NCBI RefSeq assembly: GCF_014637085.1
Contig: NZ_BMEU01000012.1
Span: 1-64,000 of the forward strand
Source of the DNA: Comamonas phosphati
GTDB lineage: Bacteria > Pseudomonadota > Gammaproteobacteria > Burkholderiales > Burkholderiaceae_C
Length of the DNA stretch: 64,000 nt
Direction of reading: 5' to 3'
Positions 31,593 through 42,535 of this stretch are shown one piece after another. The notes below the pieces were generated by a model, which was given only the letters and a program-made list of their open reading frames with translations, did not search any database and had not been told where the DNA came from. The translations under genes and the position numbers were made by a program. Each line of letters starts with the position of its first letter. The first letter of the stretch is position 1.

Positions 31593-32327
31593 TCAGCGCG
31601 CCGCCTCCAGCAGCACACGCAGGCCGTCGACATGGCAAATGCGCAGATTGCGGCCCTCGCGCCTGAGCAGGCCCAGGCGCACCAGCCGCGCCATCTCGCG
31701 TGCGACTTCCTCGCGGCTGGTGCCCAGCATCAGCGCCAGATGGTTTTGCCGTGGCGCGGGCGACAGCAAGACCTCCCCGCTCACGATGCCCGCATGTTCG
31801 GCCTGCTCCAGCAACTGGGCATGCAGGCGTTCGCGCACCGACAGCGTCCCCAGGCTGATCAGGCGCCGCTCCAGTGCGCAGGTCATTTCGCCCAAATGCT
31901 GCACCACGGCCCGCATGACCCGGATTTCGCTCATGATCAGCGCCTCCAGCTCTTCATTGGAAAGCGAGGCCACCAGACTTTCGCGCAGGGCATGCACCTG
32001 CACCAGAACCTGCTGCGGCGGCTGAGGCGGCGCAAACGCGCCAAAGAAGAATCCCGGCTCCAGGTAGCCCAGGATCATGGTGCGGCCGCCGGCACTGCAG
32101 CCATCAAGGCTGAGCAGCCCGCCGACCAGCACATACATGCGCCGGTCGGTATAGGGGCCATGCAACATCTGCCCGGGCTTCAACCGGTGCCACCGGCATT
32201 GCACAGCCAGTACGGCCAGCTTTTCGTCAGACAGCGACTTCAGCCAGCCGACGCTGCGCAAACCATGCCAGGCCGTGGATGCAGCAGCCGGCAAGGTCGA
32301 TGAAAATTCCTGCGCGGCAATGGGCAT
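31593..32327 (-). CDS. Crp/Fnr-family transcriptional regulator
   Basis: The 244-residue protein has an N-terminal cyclic-nucleotide-binding-like domain (GQMLHGPYTDRRMYVLVGGLLSL) and a C-terminal winged helix with a recognition helix in QNHLALMLGTSREEVAREMARL. There is no Fnr-type N-terminal cysteine cluster, and the Crp phosphate-binding Arg/Ser motif is not evident, so the signal is unknown. It is divergent from panB. Confidence 0.88.
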   Translation of the reverse strand: MPIAAQEFSSTLPAAASTAWHGLRSVGWLKSLSDEKLAVLAVQCRWHRLKPGQMLHGPYTDRRMYVLVGGLLSLDGCSAGGRTMILGYLEPGFFFGAFAPPQPPQQVLVQVHALRESLVASLSNEELEALIMSEIRVMRAVVQHLGEMTCALERRLISLGTLSVRERLHAQLLEQAEHAGIVSGEVLLSPAPRQNHLALMLGTSREEVAREMARLVRLGLLRREGRNLRICHVDGLRVLLEAAR

Positions 32328-32509
32328 ACATCACCTCATGCGGGAGAAGACGAGACGCAGAATGCCGCATGGCCAAGCCATGCAGGCGGTACAGCATAGT
32401 ATCAATGCATTGGCCGGGCATCGTCTATTTGCGGTTGTTATGCCAGCCCTGCATCGCATAGACTCGCGGGCAATTTGGCTTACTAGCCGACCCAGACAAA
32501 GGAGACCAC

Positions 32510-34286
<1,777 letters not shown>

Positions 34287-34345
34287 ACCCCTCCAGTGCA
34301 ACTGAGTTGCACAGACCCTGAAACTGGGGCGCAGTCCACGTGCGA

Positions 34346-34422
34346 GACGGCCAGCAAGGGCCGCCCCGCAGCAAAGGCCGTCGTCCCCTTTTAGGGGGAA
34401 GGCGCGAAGCGACCCAGGGGGT
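34346..34422. repeat. Intergenic palindromic repeat, copy 5
   Basis: The copy reads GACGGCCAGCAAGGGCCGCC, then GTCGTCCCCTTTTAGGGGGAAG, then CGACCCAGGGGG, the orientation of copy 1. It lies between panC and the convergent hypothetical gene, and its end touches that gene's stop codon. Confidence 0.87.
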
Positions 34423-34823
34423 CAACACTGATAAGAGTCCACGGAGCACTGGCTGGCCAGTGCCCGCAGCTCCAGCCCCCGGCCCTGCACGCGGCAGCGG
34501 GCGCCGCTGGCAAATTCCAGCTCCAGCAAAAAGGTGGCCGGACTGTGCAGCGGCACGGGTAGCGCGGCACTGCGCTGGCCGTCCAACATCACCGTGCCGG
34601 CGGCAAGCCGGCCGAAGCAGCCAGACTCCATCTCCACCTGCACCGGGCGCTCGCAAATCAGCAGCAGCGGCCTCCATTGGCCCCGGCCGCTGCCGGTCTT
34701 GCCACCCTCGAAGTCACCCTCGAACACCCGGCCTGCGGCAAAGCGCACGCGGACCTGCTGCGGTGCCTGCTCCAGCTCGGCAACCTCGGAATCGGCAAAT
34801 TCGAACATCATGGGCGCCAGCAT
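34422..34823 (-). CDS. Hypothetical protein
   Basis: The open frame ends at the edge of a repeat and codes for about 133 residues from the ATG at 34823 (MLAPMMFEFADSEVAELEQ). The predicted composition is beta-rich (RVRFAAGRVFEGDFEG, PVQVEMESGCFG, ATFLLELEFASGARCRV). No domain is recognised. Upstream ATG 34910 would overlap the divergent MaoC gene, so it was not used. Codon-position G+C looks like that of its neighbours, which supports a real gene. Confidence 0.55.
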   Translation of the reverse strand: MLAPMMFEFADSEVAELEQAPQQVRVRFAAGRVFEGDFEGGKTGSGRGQWRPLLLICERPVQVEMESGCFGRLAAGTVMLDGQRSAALPVPLHSPATFLLELEFASGARCRVQGRGLELRALASQCSVDSYQC

Positions 34824-34899
34824 AAGCGTGAGTCGCCCGCGCTGCTGCAGCTGGCTGGCAGCCCGTGCATACTCAGGCCTCCATTCCGGGGAGACATGG

Positions 34900-35349
34900 A
34901 TGAGCGACAAGCTATACCTTGAGGACCTCTACGAGGGCCAGACCTTCGTCAGCGGCGACTATCCGCTGGACGAAGCCCAGATCGTGGCCTACGCCAGGCA
35001 GTTCGACCCGCAGGTCTTCCACCTCGATGCCGATGCCGCGAAGAACACCTTCTTCCAGGGCCTGGCGGCCAGCGGCTGGCATACGGCGTCCATCAGCATG
35101 CGCCTGGTCACCGAAAGCATCCCCCTGGCCGACGGCGTGATAGGCGGCGGCGTGGAAGAACTGGCCTGGCCCCAGCCCACGCGGCCCGGCGACGTGCTGC
35201 ATCTGGAATCCGAGATCGTGGAAATCATTCCCTCGCGCTCCCGGCCCGACCGCGCCATGGTGCGCATGCTGTGCCAGACCAAGAACCAGCGCGGCGAGGT
35301 GCTGCAGCGCTTCAGGCCCAAGCTCGTGGCCTTCAAGCGGCCCGCATAG
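34900..35349 (+). CDS. MaoC-family dehydratase/hydratase
   Basis: The 149-residue hot-dog-fold protein begins MSDKLYLEDLYEGQTFVSGD. It shows the R-hydratase-type motif FDPQVFHLDADAAKNTFFQG followed by LAASGWHTA. In (R)-specific enoyl-CoA hydratases an Asp and a His of this segment are catalytic. The substrate acyl chain is unknown. GGGGAG lies upstream of the start. Confidence 0.88.
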   Translation: MSDKLYLEDLYEGQTFVSGDYPLDEAQIVAYARQFDPQVFHLDADAAKNTFFQGLAASGWHTASISMRLVTESIPLADGVIGGGVEELAWPQPTRPGDVLHLESEIVEIIPSRSRPDRAMVRMLCQTKNQRGEVLQRFRPKLVAFKRPA

Positions 35350-35429
35350 GCGCCCAGAAGCCGCTTCGAAGAACCCCTTTATTGCGCCAGCGCAAAACCA
35401 TGGTGGCGGCAGCCGACCAAGCTCAAACC

Positions 35430-35669
35430 ATGGCCAAGAAATTCCCTATCCATCCCGCGCACCCCGAGCGCACCTGCTGGGGCTGCGACCAATATTGCGC
35501 CCACGATGCCATGGCCTGCGGCAATGGCTCGGACCGCACGCCGCACCCGTCGGAAATGTTTGGTGACGATTGGGCGCTCTGGGAGCCCGCACCGGTTGCG
35601 CCAACATCTTTGGCCGCGGCCGCCGCGTCTGCCGAGACCGCCGGCGCCGAACGGCCGGCACGCGACTGA
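35430..35669 (+). CDS. DUF3079 family cysteine-rich protein
   Basis: The 79-residue protein starts MAKKFPIHPAHPERTCWGCD. Cysteines in CWGCDQYCAHDAMACGNG form a likely metal-binding cluster, followed by RTPHPSEMFGDDW, matching DUF3079. The last 25 residues are low complexity. Function is unknown. Confidence 0.82.
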   Translation: MAKKFPIHPAHPERTCWGCDQYCAHDAMACGNGSDRTPHPSEMFGDDWALWEPAPVAPTSLAAAAASAETAGAERPARD

Positions 35670-35927
35670 GCGCCTTCTTGCCATTTTTTCCGGCCCGACC
35701 CGGCACGGGCAGCGCATTGCCGTAGCCCGCGCTTTATCCATTGCGGCTTCCATGGCAAGACACGGCAAGCGGCCGTGCTCGCGGCCCAGCCTGCCGGCCT
35801 GGGCATGACCGGAAAGCTGGGGGCCAGGCACGCCTGAGCGCGAGCCAGGCCTGGCGGACCTCGCTTACCATCGGCCATTCCGTTCACACCCGGGCCCGCG
35901 CCAGCCTGCGCGGCCCCGGCCTCCCCC

Positions 35928-37427
35928 ATGAGCCTCATTCCCTCCCCCGCCCGTCTGCGCTCCGAGTTGCGCGCCGAGTGGGCCCCCAGTGCAACACGCG
36001 AGCTGCTGGCCGGCGCCGTGGCCACGTTTGCGCTGATCCCCGAAGTCATTGCCTTTTCGTTTGTCGCGGGCGTGGACCCGTCCGTGGGCCTGTTTGCCTC
36101 TTTCGTCATCAGCATCGTGATTGCCGTGTTCGGCGCCCGCCCGGCCATGGTGTCGGCCGCCGCGGGTTCGGTGGCTCTGGTGGCCGCGCCGCTGGTGGCC
36201 GCGCACGGACTGCCCTATCTGTTTGCCGCAGGTCTGCTGGCCGGGGCCGTGCAGATCCTGTTCGGCCTGTGCCGCATGGGCGTGCTGATCCGCTTCGTCT
36301 CCAGTTCCGTGCGCACAGGCTTTGTGAATGCGCTGGCGGTGCTGATCTTTTCGGCCCAGCTGCCGCATCTGCAAGGCGCCAACCCGGCCACCTGGGCCAT
36401 GCTGGGACTGGGCTTGGCGCTGATCTACGGCCTGCCCTGGCTGGGGCAACGCCTGGGCATCAAGGCACTGACGGCCATTCCCTCGCCGCTGATCTGCGTG
36501 CTGGTGCTGACGGTACTGGCCGTCGCCCTGCACCTGCCGCTGCACACGGTGGCCGACCTGGGCAAGCTGCCCGACACCCTGCCGCTGTTCGCCCTGCCCG
36601 AGGTGCCGGCCAGCCTGGAGACGCTGCGCATCATCGCCCTGCCGGCCCTGGCCATTGCCATGGTGGGCCTGCTCGAGTCGGTGCTGACCGCGGCCGTGGT
36701 CGATGAACTCACCGGCACGCCCAGCGACAAGAACCGCGAATGCAGAGGCCTGGGCCTGGCCAACATCGCGTCCAGCCTGTTTGGCGGCATTGCCGGCTGC
36801 GGCATGATCGGCCAGGCCGTGGGCAACGTGAAGTACGGCGGGCGCGGGCGCCTGTCCACGCTGTTTGCCGGGGTGTTCCTGCTGGTTCTGATGGTGCTGC
36901 TCAAGCCCTGGGTGGCACAGGTGCCCGTCATCGCCCTGGTGGCCATCATGGTCATGGTCTCGGCCGCCACCTTCGATTGGCAGTCACTGGGCAATCTGCT
37001 GCGCCATCCGCGCCTCTCGAGCGCCGTCATGCTGTCCACGGTGGTCGTCACGCTGGCCACGCGCAACCTGGCCGCCGGCGTGGGGGTGGGCGTGCTGCTG
37101 TCGGGGCTGTTCTTCACCTTCAAGGTAGCGCACATGCTGCAGGTGCGCCACGCAGTCGATGCCGCCAGCGGCCTGCACAGCTGGCATGTCAGCGGCCAGG
37201 TGTTCTTTGCCTCGGCCGACGTGCTGGTGGACGCCTTCGATGTGCGCGCGGCTGCCGGCCAGCGCGCGCGCATCGATGTCAGCGCGGCCCATTTCTGGGA
37301 CATCACCGCCATCGCCGCGCTCGACAAGGTGATGCAGCGCCTGAAGCAGCACGGCTGCAGCGTCGAGCTGCACGGCCTGGACCCGGCCAGCCTGAGCCTG
37401 GCGCAGCGGCTCAAGACGGAAATCTAG
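35928..37427 (+). CDS. SulP-family anion transporter with STAS domain
   Basis: The 499-residue inner-membrane protein has about 12 to 14 helices from residue 25 to 400 (ELLAGAVATFALIPEVIAFS first) and a C-terminal STAS domain (ARIDVSAAHFWDITAIAALDK). SulP proteins carry sulfate, bicarbonate or dicarboxylates. LPEVIAFSFVAGVDPSVGL is the family start motif. No carbonic anhydrase is adjacent. Its TAG stop overlaps the lysR TAG stop through the palindrome CTAG. Confidence 0.92.
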   Translation: MSLIPSPARLRSELRAEWAPSATRELLAGAVATFALIPEVIAFSFVAGVDPSVGLFASFVISIVIAVFGARPAMVSAAAGSVALVAAPLVAAHGLPYLFAAGLLAGAVQILFGLCRMGVLIRFVSSSVRTGFVNALAVLIFSAQLPHLQGANPATWAMLGLGLALIYGLPWLGQRLGIKALTAIPSPLICVLVLTVLAVALHLPLHTVADLGKLPDTLPLFALPEVPASLETLRIIALPALAIAMVGLLESVLTAAVVDELTGTPSDKNRECRGLGLANIASSLFGGIAGCGMIGQAVGNVKYGGRGRLSTLFAGVFLLVLMVLLKPWVAQVPVIALVAIMVMVSAATFDWQSLGNLLRHPRLSSAVMLSTVVVTLATRNLAAGVGVGVLLSGLFFTFKVAHMLQVRHAVDAASGLHSWHVSGQVFFASADVLVDAFDVRAAAGQRARIDVSAAHFWDITAIAALDKVMQRLKQHGCSVELHGLDPASLSLAQRLKTEI

Positions 37428-38353
37428 GCCTCGACAGCCTGCAGCAGGGCCTCGACCAGCCAGCCCACTTCGGGCACCGCGGGCCGGTGCAGCGGCAGCA
37501 GCATGTGCACCTGGAACGGAATCGAGAACGCCAGCGGCCGCACCACCAGCCGCGGCCCCGCACAGGCGCGCGCCGTGAGCGGGTTGACAATGGCCACGCC
37601 CAGCCCCTGCTGGACCATGGCACAGACGGCCACGGCGCTATGGGTTTCCAGGTGCATCTGGCGCTCCACCCGCGCCTGGGCGAACACCGTGTCGATCTGC
37701 TGGCGGTAGGGATCGTCGCCCGCCAGGCTGATGAAGGATGCGCCCGCAAAGTCCTCGGCCGCGAGCACGCTGCGCTGCGCCAGCGGGTGGCCGTCCGGCA
37801 ACACGGCCACTTCGTCCAGGGCCGGCAACGGCAGGCTGCGCGTGCCGGGCGGCGCCTCGGCCAGTTCGCCCAGGCCCAGGTCGTAGCGCTGGGCCGCCAT
37901 CCATTCCTGCAACAGCGGCGCCTCCTGCGTGGCCACGCTGACGGAGACCGGGCCGTGGCCGGCATGCAGCCGCGCCAGCGCGCCGGGCAACAAGGCATGG
38001 CTCAGCGCCGGCAGGCACAGCACATGGAGGCTGGCCTGGTGCGGCCGGCCCAGTTCCAGCGCGCGCTCGACCACGCGGTCCAGCCCGGCCCAGCTGCGCT
38101 GCACCTCGTCCCACAGCTGCAGGGCCCTGGCATTGGGGCGCAGACGGCCCTGGGTGCGCTCGAACAGCGCATAGCCCAGCAACTGCTCCAGCCGCGCCAG
38201 CTCGCGGCTCACCGTGGGCTGGGACGTGAACAGCATGGAAGCCGCGCCCGTGGCCGTGCCGGCGAGCATGAGGGCCCTGAAGACCTCGATATGGCGGTGG
38301 GCGATGCGCTCTGGCACCGGGGCGTGCAGGCGTTCTGGCATTCGTTCGGACAT
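37424..38353 (-). CDS. lysR: LysR-family regulator, likely LysR of lysA
   Basis: The 309-residue regulator has an N-terminal winged helix (RHIEVFRALMLAGTATGAASMLFTSQPTVSREL) and a type 2 periplasmic-binding-like effector domain (about 110-305). It is transcribed divergently from lysA, the arrangement of E. coli lysR-lysA, where LysR with diaminopimelate activates lysA. The assignment rests on this neighbourhood and domain type. It overlaps the SulP gene tail to tail by four bases. Confidence 0.88.
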   Translation of the reverse strand: MSERMPERLHAPVPERIAHRHIEVFRALMLAGTATGAASMLFTSQPTVSRELARLEQLLGYALFERTQGRLRPNARALQLWDEVQRSWAGLDRVVERALELGRPHQASLHVLCLPALSHALLPGALARLHAGHGPVSVSVATQEAPLLQEWMAAQRYDLGLGELAEAPPGTRSLPLPALDEVAVLPDGHPLAQRSVLAAEDFAGASFISLAGDDPYRQQIDTVFAQARVERQMHLETHSAVAVCAMVQQGLGVAIVNPLTARACAGPRLVVRPLAFSIPFQVHMLLPLHRPAVPEVGWLVEALLQAVEA

Positions 38354-38378
38354 GCATCAAGCATATCCATAATGAATA
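38352..38378. promoter_or_regulatory. Candidate LysR binding sites in the lysR-lysA intergenic region
   Basis: Two neighbouring imperfect palindromes occur here: ATGC-ATCAA-GCAT at 38352-38364, which starts at the lysR start codon, and TATCCATAATGAATA at 38364-38378, whose arms ATCCAT and ATGAAT are near-complementary. The second matches the T-N11-A spacing of LysR-type boxes. Both lie upstream of lysA. Confidence 0.5.
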
Positions 38379-38459
38379 GCTTTCTCAAAAAAAGCATTGG
38401 ACTGCATGCATTGCCACTGGCACCATGGACCGCAAATCAGACGCCAACCCCAAGCAAGC

Positions 38460-39707
38460 ATGTCCAACCCCTTCACTCCCGCCCAGCTCTGGTCCCTGGC
38501 AGACCAATACGGCACCCCGCTGTGGGTGTACGACGCCGCCACCATCCGCGAGCGCATTGCCCAGCTCAAGGCCTTCGACACCGTGCGCTTCGCGCAGAAG
38601 GCCTGCTCCAACATCCACATCCTCAAGCTGATGCGCGAGCAGGGCGTGAAGGTGGACGCCGTCTCGCGCGGCGAGATCCTGCGCGCGCTGGCCGCCGGCT
38701 TCAAGCCGGGCTTCGGCGAGCCGGCCGACATCGTCTACACCGCCGACGTGATGGACGAGGCCACGCTGGCCACCGTGGTGGAGCACCAGGTGCCCGTGAA
38801 CGCCGGCTCCATCGACATGCTGCACCAGCTGGCCGCCGCCTCGCCCGGCCACCACGTGTGGCTGCGCATCAACCCCGGCTTCGGCCACGGCCACAGCAAC
38901 AAGACCAACACCGGCGGCGAGCACAGCAAGCATGGCATCTGGCACAGCGAGCTGGAAGCGGCACTGGCAGCGATCAAGACCGGCGGCCTGGTGCTGGCCG
39001 GCCTGCACATGCACATCGGTTCGGGCGTGGACTACGGCCATCTGCAGGAAGTCTGCGGCGCCATGGTCAAGCTCGTGGAGCGCACGCGCGCCGCGGGCCA
39101 CGACCTGCACGCCATCTCGGCCGGAGGCGGCCTGTCCATCCCCTACCGCCAGGGCGACGCCACCATCGACACGGCCCATTACCACGGCCTGTGGGATGCG
39201 GCGCGCCGGCAGGCCGAAAGCCTCGTGGGCCACAAGCTGGGCCTGGAGCTGGAACCGGGCCGCTTCCTGGTCGCCGAGTCCGGCGTGCTGCTGGGCACGG
39301 TGCGCGCCACCAAGAACGCCGGCAGCAACCACTTCGTGCTGGTCGACACCGGCTTCAACGAGCTGATGCGCCCGGCCATGTACGGCAGCTACCACGGCAT
39401 GGAAGTGCTGCGCCGCGACGGCCAGGCCCTGGCCTCGCGCGATGCCGTGGTGGCCGGGCCGCTGTGCGAATCGGGCGACGTGTTCACCCAGGGCGACGGC
39501 GGCGTGGTGCTGCCGCGCCCCCTGGCCGGCGCCAGCGTGGGCGACCTGCTCGTGATCCACGACACGGGCGCCTACGGCAGCTCCATGTCCAGCAACTACA
39601 ACACGCGCCCGCTGGCCGCCGAAGTGCTGGTCGATGGCGACGCGACACGCCTGATCCGCCGCCGCCAGACGGTGGAAGAGCTGCTGGCGCTGGAGCTGGG
39701 TCTCTGA
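38460..39707 (+). CDS. lysA: Diaminopimelate decarboxylase
   Basis: The 415-residue PLP enzyme of alanine-racemase fold converts meso-diaminopimelate to L-lysine. Motifs are FAQKACSNIHILKLMREQG (PLP lysine in the QK), GGEHSKHGIWH, HMHIGSG, SAGGGLSIPY, ELEPGRFLVAESG and GPLCESGDVF. ATG 38460 (MSNPFTPAQLWSLADQYGTP) was chosen because homologues start here. The E. coli-like subclass fits the HIGSGV context. Confidence 0.97.
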   Translation: MSNPFTPAQLWSLADQYGTPLWVYDAATIRERIAQLKAFDTVRFAQKACSNIHILKLMREQGVKVDAVSRGEILRALAAGFKPGFGEPADIVYTADVMDEATLATVVEHQVPVNAGSIDMLHQLAAASPGHHVWLRINPGFGHGHSNKTNTGGEHSKHGIWHSELEAALAAIKTGGLVLAGLHMHIGSGVDYGHLQEVCGAMVKLVERTRAAGHDLHAISAGGGLSIPYRQGDATIDTAHYHGLWDAARRQAESLVGHKLGLELEPGRFLVAESGVLLGTVRATKNAGSNHFVLVDTGFNELMRPAMYGSYHGMEVLRRDGQALASRDAVVAGPLCESGDVFTQGDGGVVLPRPLAGASVGDLLVIHDTGAYGSSMSSNYNTRPLAAEVLVDGDATRLIRRRQTVEELLALELGL

Positions 39708-39708
39708 T

Positions 39709-39750
39709 TCGATAGCTGCCAGTGCTTACCCTCAAAGGGTTTCAGGCCAA
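39709..39750. repeat. Degenerate dispersed repeat (ATAGC family)
   Basis: Right after the lysA stop comes TTCGATAGCTGCCAGTGCTT, then CCTCAAAGGGTTTCAGGCC. The GATAGCTGC core and a GTGCTT stretch relate it to the copy at 56187. Confidence 0.5.
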
Positions 39751-39770
39751 CTAGCGCGCTCCGAACCCGA

Positions 39771-39845
39771 GACACCGAGCAAGGGCCGCCCCGCAGCGCG
39801 GGCGTCGCCCCCTGCCATGGGGAAGGCGCAAAGCGCCTCAGGGAG
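39771..39845. repeat. Intergenic palindromic repeat, copy 6
   Basis: The copy reads GACACCGAGCAAGGGCCGCC, CGTCGCCCCCTGCCATGGGG, then AAGCGCCTCAGGGAG. The right end includes the gpsA stop codon, so the last gpsA codons (KPETP) adjoin or derive from the repeat. Confidence 0.85.
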
Positions 39846-40854
39846 TCTCGGGTTTCGGGTCGCGGCCCATCAGCTGCTCCACAGCCTGAGCGGCCGTGAT
39901 GCGGCCGTCGAGCAGATCCACCACGGTCTCGGCGATCGGCATTTCCACCTGCAGCGAGCGCGCCCGCGCCAGCACGGTACGCGCGCTGTAGACGCCCTCG
40001 GCCACATGGCCCAGGGAGGCCACGGCCTGTTCCAGCGTCCGGCCTTCGGCCAGCAGCAGGCCCACCTTGCGGTTGCGCGACAGGTCGCCGGTAGCGGTCA
40101 GCACCAGGTCGCCCAGGCCCGACAGTCCCATGAAGGTTTCCGTGCGCGCCCCCAGGACCACGCCCAGCCGCGTCATTTCCGCAAGACCCCGCGTCACCAG
40201 CGCGGCCCGGGCATTGAGCCCCAGCTGCAGGCCGTCGCACAGCCCCGTGGCAATGGCCAGCACGTTTTTCACGGCGCCGCCCACTTCCACGCCCACGATG
40301 TCGCTGTTGGCATAGACACGCATGGCACCGCCATGGAAGGCCGTCACCAGCTGCGCGGTCACCTCCGCATGCTGGCTGGCAGCCACCAGGGCCGTGGGCT
40401 GCTGGCGCGCCACTTCGGCCGCAAAGCTGGGGCCGCTGAGCACGCCGCTGCGCAGCCCCGGCGCCACCTGCTGGCAGACTTCATGCGCCATCAGGCCGTA
40501 GGCTCCGGCAGGCGCGCCGGGCGGCACGGCCTCGAAGCCCTTGCAAAGCCAGGCCACGGGCACCGTGCAATCCTTGAGCAGGCCCAGCCATTCGCGCAGC
40601 GCCGCCATGGGCGTGCCGAGGACGACCAGGTCCGCATCGCGCACATTGGGCATGACGTCGCCATGCACCACGGTCAGCGCGGACGGGAACTGCACGCCCT
40701 GGAGATAGCGGCTGTTGGCCCGATCGACCTGCATGGCCTGGGCCTGAGCCGCGTCGCGCGCCCACAGCACCACGCGGCGGTCCTCTCCATGCGCGGCGGC
40801 ACTGATGGCCAGCGCCGTACCCCAGGCGCCAGCGCCGATGACAACAATTTTCAT
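39838..40854 (-). CDS. gpsA: Glycerol-3-phosphate dehydrogenase [NAD(P)+]
   Basis: The 338-residue enzyme reduces DHAP to sn-glycerol 3-phosphate for phospholipids. The Rossmann motif is [20 protein letters not shown]. Conserved are [49 protein letters not shown] with the catalytic Lys, and [20 protein letters not shown]. It follows secB in the rhodanese-grxC-secB-gpsA order known from gammaproteobacteria. Confidence 0.97.
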   Translation of the reverse strand: MKIVVIGAGAWGTALAISAAAHGEDRRVVLWARDAAQAQAMQVDRANSRYLQGVQFPSALTVVHGDVMPNVRDADLVVLGTPMAALREWLGLLKDCTVPVAWLCKGFEAVPPGAPAGAYGLMAHEVCQQVAPGLRSGVLSGPSFAAEVARQQPTALVAASQHAEVTAQLVTAFHGGAMRVYANSDIVGVEVGGAVKNVLAIATGLCDGLQLGLNARAALVTRGLAEMTRLGVVLGARTETFMGLSGLGDLVLTATGDLSRNRKVGLLLAEGRTLEQAVASLGHVAEGVYSARTVLARARSLQVEMPIAETVVDLLDGRITAAQAVEQLMGRDPKPETP

Positions 40855-40883
40855 AGCTGTTGAGGTTAACTCGCCAAATATGC

Positions 40884-40909
40884 AAAAGAGGCCGCTGGGG
40901 CCTCTTTTT
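40884..40909. terminator. Hairpin terminator between secB and gpsA
   Basis: AAAAGAGGCC and GGCCTCTTTT pair around GCTGG. On the minus strand the hairpin is followed by TTTT, on the plus strand by TTTTTC. It would partly stop secB transcripts before gpsA. The hairpin starts 29 bases before the gpsA start codon. Confidence 0.75.
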
Positions 40910-40933
40910 CTTGCAGCCCGAGCTTGGGGCAGC

Positions 40934-41389
40934 TTACTGGGGCAGCTGGCCTTCGGCCTGGGCCGCGGCAGCCTGCTGCTGCTCATACATGGCCTGGAAG
41001 TTGATTTCGGCCAGGTGCACGGGAGGGAAGCCCGCGCGGGTCACGATGTCGGCCACGTTGCCGCGCAGGTAGGGATAGATGATCTGCGGGCAGGCGATGC
41101 CGATCACGGAGCCCATCTGGTCTTCGGGCACGTTGCGGATCTCGAAGATGCCGGCTTGCTTGGCTTCCACCAGGAACACGGTCTTGTCCTGGATCTTGGT
41201 CTGCACGGTTGCCGTCACGGCCACTTCGAAGATGCCTTCGGCCACGGGAGTGGCTTCCACACCCAGCTGGATGTCCACGCTGGGCTGCTCCTGCTCGAGC
41301 AGGATGGCGGGCGAGTTGGGCTGCTCAAGCGACACATCCTTCAGATAGACGCGTTGGATCTGGAAAACGGGAGTCTCTTGTTCGGACAT
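40934..41389 (-). CDS. secB: Protein-export chaperone SecB
   Basis: SecB keeps precursor proteins export-competent and hands them to SecA. The 151-residue protein starts [20 protein letters not shown]. The family motifs IYLKD-like [20 protein letters not shown] and [27 protein letters not shown] are present. A Gln/Ala-rich tail ends the protein. Confidence 0.97.
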   Translation of the reverse strand: MSEQETPVFQIQRVYLKDVSLEQPNSPAILLEQEQPSVDIQLGVEATPVAEGIFEVAVTATVQTKIQDKTVFLVEAKQAGIFEIRNVPEDQMGSVIGIACPQIIYPYLRGNVADIVTRAGFPPVHLAEINFQAMYEQQQAAAAQAEGQLPQ

Positions 41390-41498
41390 GATGGAACAGT
41401 CTTTCAGGAAAGGAATTCGATGGCATGCAAGGCATGCATGGGAATTTTGGCAAAAACGAGCTGCATTATGCAGTGCCCGGCACCGCGTTCCGCGGCAT

Positions 41499-41756
41499 TC
41501 AGCCTTGCAGCAAGGGCGACAGGCCCCCCTTGGCATCCAGCGCCATCAGGTCGTCGCAGCCGCCCACATGGGTTGCGCCGATGAAGATCTGCGGCACCGT
41601 GCGGCGGCCCGTGATCTCCATCATGTGGCCGCGGGCAGCAGGGTCGGCGTCGATGCGGACTTCCTCGATCTGCTCCACGCCCCTGGACTTCAGAATTTGC
41701 TTGGCACGGATGCAATAGGGGCAGACAGCGGTGGTGTACATCTTCACGGCTTGCAT
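41499..41756 (-). CDS. grxC: Glutaredoxin 3
   Basis: This 85-residue dithiol glutaredoxin reduces disulfides with glutathione. The active site is CPYC in [34 protein letters not shown] carries the cis-proline and the glutathione-binding GGCDD motif. It lies between the rhodanese gene and secB on the same strand. Confidence 0.97.
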   Translation of the reverse strand: MQAVKMYTTAVCPYCIRAKQILKSRGVEQIEEVRIDADPAARGHMMEITGRRTVPQIFIGATHVGGCDDLMALDAKGGLSPLLQG

Positions 41757-41859
41757 GGGGGCAACTTCCTTGACTTCATAGCGGCAGGCCGGGTATGCAC
41801 CCGGCGGCCATTCAAAACACGGCATCGGGTATGCCCGACGCAAGACAATTGGGTGCGGT

Positions 41860-42267
41860 TCAGGCTTTCTCAACCGGCAGGCCGGCTTCACGCCAGGCCT
41901 TCATGCCGCCGGCCAGCGCCTGGGCCTTTTCATAGCCCAGCTTCTTGGCGATGCCTTCGGCACGGGCCGCACGCGCACCCTTGGCACACACCAGCACCAC
42001 CGGCAGCTGCTTGTTCTTGACCATGGCGGGCAGCTTTTCCTCGAACTGGCCCAGCGGCAGATTCCTGGCGCCATTGACGTGGCCGGCAGCGAACTCCTCG
42101 GGCTCGCACACATCCAGCACCACGGCCTTCTCGCGGTTGATCAGATGCACGGCCGCGGCCGCCGACAGCGAACCGCCGGCAACGCCACGCAGAACGGGCA
42201 GCACCAGCATGACGCCCGAAGCAGCGGCGATCAGCATCAGGTACCAGTTATCGATAATGAATTTCAC
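41860..42267 (-). CDS. Membrane-anchored rhodanese-domain protein (YibN-like)
   Basis: The 135-residue protein starts at GTG 42267, which has AAGGA five bases upstream. An N-terminal TM segment (WYLMLIAAASGVMLVLPVLR) anchors a rhodanese domain whose catalytic cysteine is in VVLVCAKGARAAR. ALAGGMKAWREAGLP closes the domain. Its place upstream of grxC-secB-gpsA matches E. coli yibN. The sulfur acceptor is unknown. Confidence 0.92.
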   Translation of the reverse strand: MKFIIDNWYLMLIAAASGVMLVLPVLRGVAGGSLSAAAAVHLINREKAVVLDVCEPEEFAAGHVNGARNLPLGQFEEKLPAMVKNKQLPVVLVCAKGARAARAEGIAKKLGYEKAQALAGGMKAWREAGLPVEKA

Positions 42268-42535
42268 GTCATTCCTTGGGATGGCAAACCTGCCGATTCT
42301 AGGGGCAGCTCCGGCCTCGGGGCCGACGGCATCCCCGGCCTGGCCGAAGGTCAAGAAGATAGCCTCATCGGGACTGCCTTGCAGCGCAAGCGGGTACTTG
42401 CATCTCCCTCTATCCAGCAAGACCCGCCGCTCAATGGGCCCCTGGCACCCCTGCGCAAGGCCCAGGAAAGGCCAAGGCCCTAAAATGCCATTTTTGACTT
42501 AGCGTCATTACTGCTTTGCTACTTTGAGAGAATCC

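Noticed and set aside
36740-39715. A 991-codon plus-strand frame across the SulP 3' end, lysR and lysA
   Set aside because: It is Arg/Gly/Ala/Pro-rich with no domain and covers three well-supported genes in other frames.
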